The notes under the pieces are model-generated. The model ran no database searches and was not told the DNA's origin. It saw nothing but the letters and a program-made list of their open reading frames with translations. This document shows, in pieces, positions 33,011 through 42,699 of a stretch of 64,000 bases of DNA. Position numbers and translations under genes: made by a program. Within the stretch, counting starts at the first letter, position 1; every line of letters begins with the position of its first letter. Source of the DNA: Frigidibacter mobilis (GTDB lineage: Bacteria; Pseudomonadota; Alphaproteobacteria; Rhodobacterales; Rhodobacteraceae); NCBI RefSeq assembly GCF_001620265.1, contig NZ_CP012661.1:1550001-1614000 (forward strand), in the 5' to 3' direction.

Positions 33011-34645
33011 ATGATGACGACATTGAAATTTGCCCTGACAGGGGCGCTGCTTGCCTCTACCGGCCTCACGGCGGCTTGGGCGCAGGAGGCTGTCCCGCAA
33101 ATCTCGATCTACACCCGGCCGCAGGCGGCGGAGCCCGCAGAATTCCAGACGGTGCAGCTGGTCGCGCAGGAATGGCGGAAACTGGGTCTCGACGTGAAGG
33201 TCGAGACGATGCCTTGGGAGCAACTGCTCGACAACGTCTGGTACGACCGGGAAAACTGGGACACCACCGCCTGGCGCATGGTCGCGCGGCCCGAGCGCTC
33301 GGACCCCGACGAGGTTCTCTACAACATGTTCAACAGCTCTACGATGGAGAGCGGTTACAACTACGTCGGTTACAGCAGCCCCGAATACGATCGTATTTCC
33401 GAGGCGCAGCGGGTCGAGACCGATGCGACAGAGCGCCAGAAGCTGGTCTACGAGGCGCAGGAGATCCTCGCCGCGGACATGCCAGCGATGATGCTGGCAC
33501 ATCCGACGGTGACCCAAGCCTTCAACAAGTCGATCTGGGATCCCGAGACCATCGTCAACGCGAATGGCATCGGCATCGCAAACTACTGGACCTATACGTC
33601 GATGGCCCCGCTCGGCGACGTGAAGGACATCGTGCTCAGCGCCTCCAACAATGTCGTTGCGGTCTCGCCGCTCTACTACGGCGGGATCGTCGACAACTGG
33701 GTGACCGAGCTGATCTATGACCGGCTCGTGCGGATCGGGCCGGACGGGTTGCCGCAGCCTTCGGCGGCAACGTCGTTCGAGTGGGTGGGCGACACCACGA
33801 TCCAGGTCACTTTGCGCGACGGCATGCAGTGGTCGGATGGCAAGCCCGTCACGCCCGAAGACGTGGTCTATTCCTTCGAGGCGATCCAATCCGGCGAAGC
33901 GCCCTATTACACGCCCTTCGTCGCCAATATCGACAGCATTGCCGCAGACGGCAACGTCATCACCTTCACGCTGAAGCAGCCGTCGGCCTCGTTCGTGGTG
34001 GCCAGCCTCGGCAAGATCAACATTCTGCCCAAACACATCTGGGAGCCGCTGATCGGCGCGCTGGTCGGCAAGGCCGAGACCGCCGAAAGCGTCCAGGAGG
34101 ACATCCCGGTCGGTTCGGGCCCCTTCACCTTTGCGCGCTGGCTGACGAACGAGGAGATCACCCTCGTGGCCAACCCCGATCATTTCAATGCCCCCAAGGC
34201 TGAACGGTGGATCCTGCGCATGGTGCCCAACGCCGAGGCCACTCTGGGCATGTTGCGTTCGAGTCAGATCAACTTCCTTGGGGAGTTTCGCGGCGACCAG
34301 CAGATGCTCGGCAATCTGTCCGAAGAAAGCGACCAGATCGAAACGGTCGAGACGGTGGACATGGCCTTCGCCTACATCGCCTTCAACAACCGTCACGCGC
34401 CCTTTGACGACCTGGCATTCCGCCGCGCTCTCTCGGCAGCGATCAACCGCAATATGATCGTGCAGGGTGCTTACCGCGGCAATGCGGTGCCTTCGGCCTC
34501 GCCAATCTCGCCCGCGCTCGAATTCTGGCACAACCCCAAGCCGAAGGAAGGTCTGCAAACCGGCCTCGACGTGGCCGCAAGGATCCTGACCGACGCCGGC
34601 TACACGCTGGAAGGCGGAAAGCTCTACTACCCCGCCGGGCAGTAA
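33011..34645 (+). CDS. Family 5 ABC substrate-binding protein with permuted domain order
   Basis: A 544-residue periplasmic binding protein with a signal peptide (LLASTGLTAAWA, cleavage before QEAVPQ). The order of its parts is swapped. The segment that normally closes the family comes first, at about residues 27-190: QLVAQEWRKLGLDVKVE, NYVGYSSPEYDRI, AQEILAADMPAMML. The usual beginning follows: ELIYDRLVRIGPDGLPQPS, LRDGMQWSDGKPVTPEDVV, then RRALSAAINRNMIV. The protein ends exactly where the hinge crossover would be (LTDAGYTLEGGKLYYPAG). It is followed by its permeases and ATPases. AGGAGAG precedes the ATG at 33011. Confidence 0.9.
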   Translation: MMTTLKFALTGALLASTGLTAAWAQEAVPQISIYTRPQAAEPAEFQTVQLVAQEWRKLGLDVKVETMPWEQLLDNVWYDRENWDTTAWRMVARPERSDPDEVLYNMFNSSTMESGYNYVGYSSPEYDRISEAQRVETDATERQKLVYEAQEILAADMPAMMLAHPTVTQAFNKSIWDPETIVNANGIGIANYWTYTSMAPLGDVKDIVLSASNNVVAVSPLYYGGIVDNWVTELIYDRLVRIGPDGLPQPSAATSFEWVGDTTIQVTLRDGMQWSDGKPVTPEDVVYSFEAIQSGEAPYYTPFVANIDSIAADGNVITFTLKQPSASFVVASLGKINILPKHIWEPLIGALVGKAETAESVQEDIPVGSGPFTFARWLTNEEITLVANPDHFNAPKAERWILRMVPNAEATLGMLRSSQINFLGEFRGDQQMLGNLSEESDQIETVETVDMAFAYIAFNNRHAPFDDLAFRRALSAAINRNMIVQGAYRGNAVPSASPISPALEFWHNPKPKEGLQTGLDVAARILTDAGYTLEGGKLYYPAGQ

Positions 34646-34704
34646 TCTCGATCTGCGGGCGTGCCCCGACCGGCCTTCCGTGCAGACAAAAGGGTTCTTC
34701 GAGA

Positions 34705-35682
34705 ATGTCCTACCTCAAGGTGCTTTCCGGGAAGATGCTGCAATTCGTCATAGTCCTCTGGGCGGTTGTGACGATCCTGTTCCTGATCTTCCGCCTGATG
34801 CCTGGCAGTCCATTGGCTGCCTATATCGACCCGACCTTCACCGCCGAGCAGGAGAGGATCCTGCTGGCCGAGTTTGGGCTCGATAAACCACTTTGGCACC
34901 AGTATTTCATATATATCGGCAACCTCCTCCAAGGCGAACTGGGGCAGAGTTTTCGCTACAGGGAACCCGTGGCCGAGCGGCTGTTGATCCTGCTTCCGAA
35001 CACGCTGATCCTGTGCTTCAGCTCGCTGATCGCGGCGTATGCTTTCGGTATTCTTGCCGGTGCGTGGCTTGCCTGGAAGCGGGACAGCCTGTCCGAAACC
35101 CTCGCCCTGCCGGTGGTTCTTGCGACCAGAGCAATGCCAGAGTTCTGGGTAGGAATGGTGCTGCTTGCGGTGTTCTCGTTCTCCCTTGGCTGGTTTCCCG
35201 CGGGTGGCACGCGTTCGCCGGGCGCAGAGTTCACAAGCCTCTTCGATCTCTACACCTCGGCCGAGTTCCTGCGGCACCTCGCGCTGCCGGCGTTCACCCT
35301 GGCGATCTTCAGCCAGGGCCTGCCGTTGCTGCTGATGCGTTCGAACATGCTGGACGTGATGAAGGAAGATTTCGTCACGATGGCTCGCATCAAGGGCTTG
35401 TCGACCTGGACTGTCGTGATCCGTCACGCCGCGCGCAACGCACTGCTGCCGGTCATGACCTCGTTCGCCATCGCGGTCGGCTACCAGTTGCAGGGCAACG
35501 TCGTGGTGGAGTCGGTTTTCTCCTGGCCCGGCCTCGGGCGTGAATTGGTGCAGGCCGTTTCGGTCGCAGACTATCCGCTCGCGCAGGGCGCGTTCCTGAT
35601 GATCGCCGTGATCGTGATCTTCATGAACCTTCTCGCCGACCTTCTCTACGCCGTTCTGGACCCGAGGGTGAGCCATGCATGA
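34705..35682 (+). CDS. ABC permease, DppB/OppB type
   Basis: A 325-residue inner-membrane permease with six helices. The N terminus FVIVLWAVVTILFLIFRLMPG and the N-proximal periplasmic loop (PTFTAEQERILLAEFGLDKP) are typical of DppB. The EAA loop (DFVTMARIKGLSTWTVVIRH) docks to the ATPase, and the C terminus SVADYPLAQGAFL to LLYAVLDPRV is standard. It overlaps the next permease by 8 bp. Confidence 0.95.
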   Translation: MSYLKVLSGKMLQFVIVLWAVVTILFLIFRLMPGSPLAAYIDPTFTAEQERILLAEFGLDKPLWHQYFIYIGNLLQGELGQSFRYREPVAERLLILLPNTLILCFSSLIAAYAFGILAGAWLAWKRDSLSETLALPVVLATRAMPEFWVGMVLLAVFSFSLGWFPAGGTRSPGAEFTSLFDLYTSAEFLRHLALPAFTLAIFSQGLPLLLMRSNMLDVMKEDFVTMARIKGLSTWTVVIRHAARNALLPVMTSFAIAVGYQLQGNVVVESVFSWPGLGRELVQAVSVADYPLAQGAFLMIAVIVIFMNLLADLLYAVLDPRVSHA

Positions 35683-36583
35683 CGCGACTTTGAAAACCGC
35701 CCGAAAGGTTGGGTGGGGGCCGCTGTCGTCGCTGCGTCGGCTGCGTTTCCCGACACGGGACCCATTGGCCGTTGCCGGCCTTGTCATCTACGCCGTCTTC
35801 ATCCTGGCGGCGATCTTCGCCGAGCAGATCGCACCCTATTCCCCGACCGAGATCCTGTTCGACGCAAATTACAATCTGGCCGCCGACCTCCCGGCCGGGG
35901 CACCGGGCCACCCGCTCGGGACAACGACACTGGGGCGGGACATCTTTTCGCAGCTGGTTTACGGCACGCAATCTGCGCTGCTGATCGGGTTGACGGCAGC
36001 GGTGGCCGTGGCCCTGATCGGGTCCTTGATCGGGTTGGTGTCGGGCTACTTCGGAGGCTGGATCGATCTGGTCCTGATGCGGCTTGCAGACGTGGCCTTC
36101 GGCATCCCGTTCCTGCCTTTCGTGATCGTCATTGCGGCCTTTCTCGAACCTTCGATCTGGAACGTAATCTACGCGATGGCGCTGCTTCTGTGGCGCGACA
36201 CGGCGCGTGTGATCCGCAGCCAGGTGCTGACGCTGCGCTCGCGCGGATATGTCGATGCGGCGCGGCTCTCGGGGCTGTCGGACGCACGCATCATCCTGCG
36301 CCACTTTGCCCCGAACATCCTGCCGATGGCGTTCCTCTACGGTTCTCTTGCCATCGGCTGGGCGATCCTGACCGAAGCGTCAATTTCATTCCTGGGTTTC
36401 GGCAACCCCGACCAGATCAGCTGGGGTTACATGCTGCAGGACGCCTTCGCCAGCCAGGCGCTCGGGAAGCAGGCCTACAACTGGTTCGTGCCGCCGGGCG
36501 TCTGCATCGTTCTCATCGTCTCCGCCGGTTTTTTTGTAACCCGCGGCTACGAAGACATCCTCTTTCCGAAACTGGGCCGCTGA
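35675..36583 (+). CDS. ABC permease, DppC/OppC type
   Basis: A 302-residue permease that pairs with the DppB-type subunit. It has the N-terminal helix AVAGLVIYAVFILAAIFAEQIAPY, the family motif HPLGTTTLGRDIFSQLVYG, the EAA loop (GYVDAARLSGLSDARIILRH) and the late motif ILTEASISFLGFGNPDQISW. It starts inside the end of the preceding gene and is followed after one base by the ATPase gene. Confidence 0.95.
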   Translation: MHDATLKTARKVGWGPLSSLRRLRFPTRDPLAVAGLVIYAVFILAAIFAEQIAPYSPTEILFDANYNLAADLPAGAPGHPLGTTTLGRDIFSQLVYGTQSALLIGLTAAVAVALIGSLIGLVSGYFGGWIDLVLMRLADVAFGIPFLPFVIVIAAFLEPSIWNVIYAMALLLWRDTARVIRSQVLTLRSRGYVDAARLSGLSDARIILRHFAPNILPMAFLYGSLAIGWAILTEASISFLGFGNPDQISWGYMLQDAFASQALGKQAYNWFVPPGVCIVLIVSAGFFVTRGYEDILFPKLGR

Positions 36584-36584
36584 G

Positions 36585-37616
36585 ATGAACGTTCCCACGA
36601 CAGACCTCCTGCTTTCCGTAAGGGACCTGAAGGTCACCTACGCCCTCCCTAAGGGCAGCCTCAATGCCGTAGACGGTGCCAGCTTCGACGTCCCGAAAGG
36701 GTCGATCGTCGGGCTGGTCGGAGAGTCAGGTTGCGGAAAGAGCACCGCAGCCCGCGCCCTGACGCGGGTGATCGCCGACAATGCGAAGATCACGGGCGGC
36801 CAAGCGATCTTCGGCGGGCAAGACCTCGTCGGGCTGACCGACCGGCAGATGAACGCCTTGCGCTGGCGCGACATCAGTCTCGTTCCGCAAAGCGCGATGA
36901 ACTCGCTCGACCCTGTCTGTACCGTCGAGGCGCAGCTGAACGAGGTGTTGCGCAAGCGTGGCGGCATGGGGCGCCGCGACGCGCGGATGCGCTCCGAGGA
37001 GCTGTTCGAGATGGTGGGGATCGAGCGGGGCCGCCTTGCCGACTATCCCCACCAGTTCTCGGGTGGGATGCGGCAGCGCGTGGCCATTGCCCTTGCCTTG
37101 GCGCTGAACCCCAGACTGGTCATCGCGGATGAGCCGGTGACCGCGCTTGACGTGATTGTTCAGCGCCAGATCCTCGACACGCTGCGCGATCTTCAGCGCG
37201 AGCTGGGGATCTCGATCCTCATGGTGACCCATGACATCTCGGTGGTGGCCTATATCTGCGACCGGACCGTCGTCATGTATGCAGGGCAGGTTGTGGAGGA
37301 AGGGGCGGTCGCTGATGTGCTGGATCGACCGGGACACCCCTATGCCATGGGACTGCGCAATGCTTTTCCGGATCTCGCCAGCGCCGGGTCCGGCGTGCTG
37401 ACGCCGATCCGGGGCGCCCCGCCCAATCTTGCCGCGCCACCGCCGGGATGCCGCTTCGCTCCTCGCTGCCCCTTTGCCGAAAGCCGGTGCGTCGACGAAC
37501 TGCCGGGCCCTGCAGCGATCGCGCCCGGCCACATCGCCCGTTGCCACCGCAGCGGTGAGGCACAGGCCCTGCGTCACACGGCGGGGACTCCCGAAACCTG
37601 GATGGCGGAGGCCTGA
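36585..37616 (+). CDS. ABC ATPase, DppD/OppD type
   Basis: A 343-residue ATPase with Walker A GESGCGKST, the Q-loop in ISLVPQSAMNSLDPV, the signature FSGGMRQRVAIALAL, Walker B LVIADEPVTALD and the H-loop in MVTHDISVV. The C-terminal oligopeptide extension is present, with the cysteine pattern CRFAPRCPFAESRC. The stop overlaps the next ATPase start (TGATG). Confidence 0.96.
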   Translation: MNVPTTDLLLSVRDLKVTYALPKGSLNAVDGASFDVPKGSIVGLVGESGCGKSTAARALTRVIADNAKITGGQAIFGGQDLVGLTDRQMNALRWRDISLVPQSAMNSLDPVCTVEAQLNEVLRKRGGMGRRDARMRSEELFEMVGIERGRLADYPHQFSGGMRQRVAIALALALNPRLVIADEPVTALDVIVQRQILDTLRDLQRELGISILMVTHDISVVAYICDRTVVMYAGQVVEEGAVADVLDRPGHPYAMGLRNAFPDLASAGSGVLTPIRGAPPNLAAPPPGCRFAPRCPFAESRCVDELPGPAAIAPGHIARCHRSGEAQALRHTAGTPETWMAEA

Positions 37617-38602
37617 TGATGAAGAATGCAAGGGCGGAAAGCCTTCTGACGCTGCGCAGTGCGCAACTGCATTACAATGTCGGCAATCTCATGTCGCAGG
37701 CGCGGGGGCGCTCGTCATGGGTGAGGGCTGTGGACGGCGTCACGATCAATATCCGGCGGGGCGAGAGCGTCGGCCTCCTTGGCGAATCCGGGTGCGGAAA
37801 GTCGTCCCTGGCCCGGCTGCTTCTGCGGCTCGAGACGACAACGGGCGGAGAGATTCTGTTCGACGGAAAAGACCTTGCACAGCTGGACAAGGCCGGACTG
37901 GCCGATTTCCGACGGCGCACCCAGATGATCTTCCAGAACCCGTTCGATGCCGTGAACCCGCGATTCCGCATCCGCGCTATCCTGTCCGAACCGCTGGAAG
38001 GTGCACGTGTCCCGAAGGACGAGCACGAGACCCGCATCCTTGCGGCGATGAGCCTGGTCAAACTCGGCAATCCCGCCGAGTATCTCGACCGCTTCCCGCA
38101 TCAACTGTCCGGCGGGCAGCTTCAACGGATCGTCATGGCGCGTGCGCTGATCCTTCAGCCTGACTTCATCGTCGCAGACGAGCCTGTCTCGATGCTGGAT
38201 GTTTCGGTGAGGGCGGGGGTGCTGAACGTCTTCCGCGATGTGCGCGACCGTCTGGGGCTGACGGCCATCTACATCAGCCACGACCTCTCGCTTGTCCGCT
38301 ACGTCTGCGAACGGACGCTGGTGATGTATCTGGGCCGGATCATGGAAGACGGGCCGACGGAGTCCATCGTCTCGGCGCCTCTCCATCCCTATTCGCGCGC
38401 GTTGGTAGCGGCCGTTCCGGTGCCCGACGTGAACCAAAGTCACGCCCCCCTGCCGATCGGGCGCGGGGCACCGGATCCGCGAAACCCGCCCTCGGGCTGC
38501 GTGTTCCGCGACCGCTGTCCTGCGGTGATGGCGCAATGTGTCTCGGAAGTTCCCGGGTTGCGCTCGGCGGGCGACAGGTCAGTGGCCTGTCACCTCTACT
38601 GA
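37616..38602 (+). CDS. ABC ATPase, DppF/OppF type
   Basis: A 328-residue ATPase, second of the pair, with Walker A GESGCGKSS, Q-loop MIFQNPFDAVNPRF, signature LSGGQLQRIVMARAL, Walker B FIVADEPVSMLD and H-loop YISHDLSLV. The C-terminal tail has CVFRDRCPAVMAQC. Two in-frame ATGs (37616 and 37619) are possible. This completes a five-part importer encoded by five consecutive genes. Confidence 0.95.
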   Translation: MMKNARAESLLTLRSAQLHYNVGNLMSQARGRSSWVRAVDGVTINIRRGESVGLLGESGCGKSSLARLLLRLETTTGGEILFDGKDLAQLDKAGLADFRRRTQMIFQNPFDAVNPRFRIRAILSEPLEGARVPKDEHETRILAAMSLVKLGNPAEYLDRFPHQLSGGQLQRIVMARALILQPDFIVADEPVSMLDVSVRAGVLNVFRDVRDRLGLTAIYISHDLSLVRYVCERTLVMYLGRIMEDGPTESIVSAPLHPYSRALVAAVPVPDVNQSHAPLPIGRGAPDPRNPPSGCVFRDRCPAVMAQCVSEVPGLRSAGDRSVACHLY

Positions 38603-38639
38603 TCCGGCGCCCGGGTCTGACGAAAATAAGGAATGGGAA

Positions 38640-40382
38640 ATGACTGTTGCGGACATCAAGAACACCGAGACGCTGGACGGGGTCGCGCCGCTCGCCGATA
38701 CGATCCGCAGGGCCTGTGAGCGCCTCAAGCCCGAAAGAATGCGCGCCGACCTCGAGGCCTTTGCGCGGCGCGTGAAACTGTCGGGCACGCCTGAAGAGCT
38801 GGAAAGCTTCCGCTACCTCGAGGGACGACTGGCGGGAATGGGCTATGAATGCCGCCTGATCCTGCACGATGCCTATATCAGCCTGCCCGGCCCCGCGCGT
38901 CTGCGGGTTGCGGATCTCGAGCCAGTCTGCATCACTCATTCCTTTGGATGCCCTGCGCAAGGGCTGCAGGCAGTGATCGTCGACGTCGGAGCCGGCACCG
39001 ATGAGGATTTCGCAGCGGTCGATCTGACGGACAAGATCGCCCTAATCGATGGTATCGCCAGCCCCCAGTTGACTGATCGTGCCAATCGCGCCGGGGCCAT
39101 CGGGCAGATACATGTCAGCCCGCACGAATACCGCCACGAGATGTGCGTTTCCCCCGTCTGGGGCAACCCGGATCCCGGCAAGCTCGAGCGCTTGCCCAAA
39201 ACCGCGGTCGTGACCGTCAGTGCAGAGGATGGAGCGCATATACGCACAACGTTGCAGCAGTATTCAGGCCTGACAGCAGTCATGGATGCCGAGGTCGATA
39301 CCCGGTGGCGCAAGACCCCGCTGCTGACGGCCGAGTTCATGCCCGAGGGCGCCTCGTCTGATTGTCCTTTCGTGCTCTTCAGCGGCCATCACGACACCTG
39401 GTTCCACGGCGTCATGGACAACGGTTCTGCGAATGCAACGATGTTGGCCGTTGCCGAAGCTCTGCTCGGGGAAGCCAGCAGTTGGAAACGGGGTCTTCGG
39501 CTTGCCTTCTGGTCCGGCCATTCTCACGGTCGCTACTCGGGGTCGGCCTGGTATGCCGATACGCATTTCCGCGAACTTGCGGCACGATGCGTCGCACATG
39601 TGAATGTTGACAGCACCGGCGGCATTGGTGCGACCGTGCTCGCGGACACCCCCGCCTCGTCCGAGCTTCGGGCATTGGCGGACGAGGCGGTGGCGGCGCA
39701 ATCCGGTCAGCGGGTCTGGGGCGCGCGCATGATGCGTGTCGGCGACCAGTCCTTCTGGGGGATCGGCGTACCCTCGATCTTTACGGGGATGAGCGAACAG
39801 CCCTCCGCTGGGGTGAACGATGGCGCGGCCAGCTATGCTGCGGGCGCCGAGCCCCGGCAGGGTGCAGGGTTCGGCTGGTGGTGGCATACCGAGTTCGACA
39901 CGATCGACAAGATCGACATGGGCTTCCTGCTGCGCGACACGCGTGTTTACTGCCATGCGCTGACTCGCCTTCTGTGTTCGCAGACGCTGCCGGTGGACTA
40001 CCACGCCTGGCTGGATGATTTCGCCGCCGCAGTGACCAGCCTTCAAGAGCAGTTGGCTGGGCGGCTTGACCTCGCCCCTGTTCATGAAGGCGTTATGTGC
40101 ATCCGCACCGCATTGCCCGGAGTGCCCTCTGACAAGCTGGTCATCGCCCTGTCGCGGGCGCTGGTGCCGCTGGACTTCACCGCTGGCGACCGCTTCGTCC
40201 ACGATCCGGCTTTGGCGGCGGCACCCTATCAGGTGCTGAACCCGATCCGCGCCCTTGCGGCCAGCCCGCCCGATACCGATGCTGCCCGGTTCGCAGCCGT
40301 CTCGGCGCGCCAGGCCCTGAACCGGGTGGTGTGGATGCTGGAAGGCGCAGCGGCAAGCCTTGGGGCTGGGGGTGCAGCATGA
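38640..40382 (+). CDS. M28-like metallopeptidase with atypical active site
   Basis: A 580-residue cytoplasmic protein with a PA-like insert and an M28 (glutamate carboxypeptidase-like) domain. Likely zinc ligands include His251/Asp252 (SGHHD), Asp260 (MDNGSANAT), Asp324 (NVDSTG) and His416 (WWHTEFDTID). The Glu-Glu pair expected in the WDAEE motif is missing: residues 290-300 read FWSGHSHGRYS. Similar proteins with GHSQGRYSGS occur in proteobacteria, so this may be a family trait rather than an inactivation. The ATG at 38640 gives a sensible start. It overlaps the next gene (ATGA). Confidence 0.82.
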   Translation: MTVADIKNTETLDGVAPLADTIRRACERLKPERMRADLEAFARRVKLSGTPEELESFRYLEGRLAGMGYECRLILHDAYISLPGPARLRVADLEPVCITHSFGCPAQGLQAVIVDVGAGTDEDFAAVDLTDKIALIDGIASPQLTDRANRAGAIGQIHVSPHEYRHEMCVSPVWGNPDPGKLERLPKTAVVTVSAEDGAHIRTTLQQYSGLTAVMDAEVDTRWRKTPLLTAEFMPEGASSDCPFVLFSGHHDTWFHGVMDNGSANATMLAVAEALLGEASSWKRGLRLAFWSGHSHGRYSGSAWYADTHFRELAARCVAHVNVDSTGGIGATVLADTPASSELRALADEAVAAQSGQRVWGARMMRVGDQSFWGIGVPSIFTGMSEQPSAGVNDGAASYAAGAEPRQGAGFGWWWHTEFDTIDKIDMGFLLRDTRVYCHALTRLLCSQTLPVDYHAWLDDFAAAVTSLQEQLAGRLDLAPVHEGVMCIRTALPGVPSDKLVIALSRALVPLDFTAGDRFVHDPALAAAPYQVLNPIRALAASPPDTDAARFAAVSARQALNRVVWMLEGAAASLGAGGAA

Positions 40383-41575
40383 TCCCACAGGGCTGGCTAG
40401 ACTCCATCCTTCCCGAGATGATCGGGATCCGTCACGATCTTCATGCGCATCCCGAGATCGGAATGGAGGAGGTGCGCACCTCCGGCATTGTTGCTGCCGA
40501 GCTGACGCGGATGGGCCTTCCCTTCGAGCAGGGCATTGGTGGGACAGGGGTCGTCGCGGCGATCCACGGCACCCGACCCGGACCTACGATCGGCCTGAGG
40601 GCCGACATGGACGCCCTGGCGATCACAGAGGAAACCGGATTGCCCTATGCTTCGACCAATGGGCTGATGCACGCCTGCGGGCATGACGGCCACACGACGA
40701 TGCTGCTGACCGCGGCGCGCTGGCTGGCCGAGAACAGGGATTTTCCAGGCACCGTGCACCTGATCTTCCAGCCGGCCGAAGAGGGCCGTGGTGGAGCGAA
40801 GGCAATGCTACGGGACGGGCTCTTCAAACGGTTTCCCTGTGACATGATCTTTGGCTTGCACAACACTCCCGGAATGCCGGCCGGAGAGTTCGGGCTGCGC
40901 GAGGGCGCGATGATGGCGGGCGCCGGAAAATGGGAAGTCACATTCCGTGGAAAGGGCGGTCACGGCGGAGTGACCCCGCACCTGACGCAGGATATCAGCT
41001 ATGCTTCGGCCCATTTCGTGCTGGCGCTCCAGGGCATCGTTGGCCGTCATGTTCCGCCGCTGGAACCTGCAGTTCTGAGCGTCGGCCATATAGGGGGCGG
41101 CAATCCCGAGGCCTACAACGTTGTTCCATCGCGCCTTTTGCTGCGCGGCACCATGCGCTGTTTCAGCGAGGAGACGGCGAATATCCTCACGGACCAGCTG
41201 GAGATCGCGGCACGCGCGGCGGCAGCCCTGACCGGCTGCAAGGTGGAGGTTGAAGCGGCCTATGACATGCCGCCCTTGATTAACGACCCGCGGTGCTACG
41301 CGCTGGCCCTGGCCGCGGCACAGGCTGTTGCAGGAAGGGGCCAGGTCGAGCCCGAACTGGGGCGCACCACCGGGTCCGAGGATTTCGCCTGCATGATGCG
41401 CGAGGTGCCCGGTGCGTTCATGCGCATAGGCAACGGGCGCGCGGCCGACGGCAGTTTTCACGCCGTCCACACCCCGCATTATGACTTCAACGACGAGATC
41501 ATCGGGCCCGGCGCCCGCTATTGGGTGACACTCGTCCATCAGGCGCTTGACGCAGGTGCCACAGCCTCAGTTTGA
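40379..41575 (+). CDS. M20-family amidohydrolase
   Basis: A 398-residue M20D peptidase/amidohydrolase, related to hippurate and N-acyl amino acid hydrolases. Metal site motifs are RRHDLHAHPE-like (IRHDLHAHPEIGMEE), GLRADMDALAI, HACGHDGHTTMLL, the catalytic Glu pair in FQPAEEGRGGA and FGLHNTPG. A dimerisation lid domain lies in the middle. It starts in the stop codon of the M28 gene. Together they suggest sequential cleavage of amide bonds in an imported compound. Confidence 0.93.
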   Translation: MIPQGWLDSILPEMIGIRHDLHAHPEIGMEEVRTSGIVAAELTRMGLPFEQGIGGTGVVAAIHGTRPGPTIGLRADMDALAITEETGLPYASTNGLMHACGHDGHTTMLLTAARWLAENRDFPGTVHLIFQPAEEGRGGAKAMLRDGLFKRFPCDMIFGLHNTPGMPAGEFGLREGAMMAGAGKWEVTFRGKGGHGGVTPHLTQDISYASAHFVLALQGIVGRHVPPLEPAVLSVGHIGGGNPEAYNVVPSRLLLRGTMRCFSEETANILTDQLEIAARAAAALTGCKVEVEAAYDMPPLINDPRCYALALAAAQAVAGRGQVEPELGRTTGSEDFACMMREVPGAFMRIGNGRAADGSFHAVHTPHYDFNDEIIGPGARYWVTLVHQALDAGATASV

Positions 41576-41588
41576 AGGAAAGAACGAC

Positions 41589-42662
41589 ATGACCACCACC
41601 GGCCTCTTCTCGCCGCTCACTCTGCGCGGCCGATGTTTTGAGAACCGAATTGTCGTCTCGCCCATGTCCCTTTACGAGGCGACGGAGGAAGGTCTTCCCA
41701 CGAGCTTTCACGACATGCACTACGGCACCCTTGCCCTGGCGGGGCCGGGCCTCGTCGTGCTTGAGGCGACCTATGTTTCCCCGGAGGCGCGCTCGACTCC
41801 CGGCGATCTCGGGCTCTGGAACGATGCGCAGGAGGAAGCGCTGGCGAGCCTGCTGTCACGATGTCGTCCGCTGTCGGGGGCTCTCTACGGGCTGCAGCTG
41901 GCGCATGGGGGGCGCAAGGCATCCGGCCCCGTCGCGTGGCGTCCCGTGACCGTACCCGATTGGCCGCTGTTGGCCGCATCGGCCTACACCTTCCAAGGAA
42001 TGCGAATGCCCCGCGCTATGACAAAGGAAGACATCGCGCAGGTGATCGAAGACCATACCGCCGCCGCGGCACGGGCCGCACGCGCTGGCTTCGACTACCT
42101 CGAACTCCATGCTGGCCACGGCTACCTTCTGCACGGGTTCCTTTCGCCCATTAGCAACCTGCGCGACGACGGCTGGGGCGGTGATTTGGAGGGGAGGATG
42201 CGGCTCGTTCTTGAGGTGGTTGCCGCCGTACGCCGTGCCTGGCCCGATGACCGCGCCCTTGGTGTGCGGATCAGTGCGACGGATTGGGTGGACGGCGGCT
42301 GGGACCTGGATCAGAGCATCGTCCTGTCCCGGCGCCTGAAGGAGGCGGGTTGCGATATTGTCACCGCCTCCAGCGGCGGCTCGTCCGAGCGGCAGGTCAT
42401 CCCCCGCCGACCGGGCTACCAGACGGGGCTTGCCTCGGCGATCCGTATGGAGGCCGGCATTGCCACGCTGGCCGTCGGCATGATCCGGGAGCCGGCGTTG
42501 GCCGACTATATCGTCTCCTCGGGACAGGCGGACCTTGTGGGGATCGGCCGCGCGATGATCCTGGACCCCCGCTGGCCCTGGAAGGCCGCGCAGCGACTGG
42601 GTGCCCCGCTTTCCTACCCTCCCAGCTACGAACGCGCGATCCGGGAATTCCAGCCCCGCTAG
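41589..42662 (+). CDS. Old-Yellow-Enzyme family NADH:flavin oxidoreductase
   Basis: A 357-residue FMN TIM-barrel reductase. LFSPLTLRGRCFENRIVVSPMS begins the barrel. GLQLAHGGRK, the long FDYLELHAGHGYLLHGFLSPISN with the substrate-binding His pair, LGVRISATDW and the C-terminal phosphate site VGMIREPALADY plus GIGRAMI follow. It probably reduces an activated C=C bond. It is the last intact gene of the operon, 13 bp after the M20 gene. Confidence 0.9.
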   Translation: MTTTGLFSPLTLRGRCFENRIVVSPMSLYEATEEGLPTSFHDMHYGTLALAGPGLVVLEATYVSPEARSTPGDLGLWNDAQEEALASLLSRCRPLSGALYGLQLAHGGRKASGPVAWRPVTVPDWPLLAASAYTFQGMRMPRAMTKEDIAQVIEDHTAAAARAARAGFDYLELHAGHGYLLHGFLSPISNLRDDGWGGDLEGRMRLVLEVVAAVRRAWPDDRALGVRISATDWVDGGWDLDQSIVLSRRLKEAGCDIVTASSGGSSERQVIPRRPGYQTGLASAIRMEAGIATLAVGMIREPALADYIVSSGQADLVGIGRAMILDPRWPWKAAQRLGAPLSYPPSYERAIREFQPR

Positions 42663-42699
42663 ACCAGACCCGGGTTCGCTCCAATCCAACAGGAGTCAC

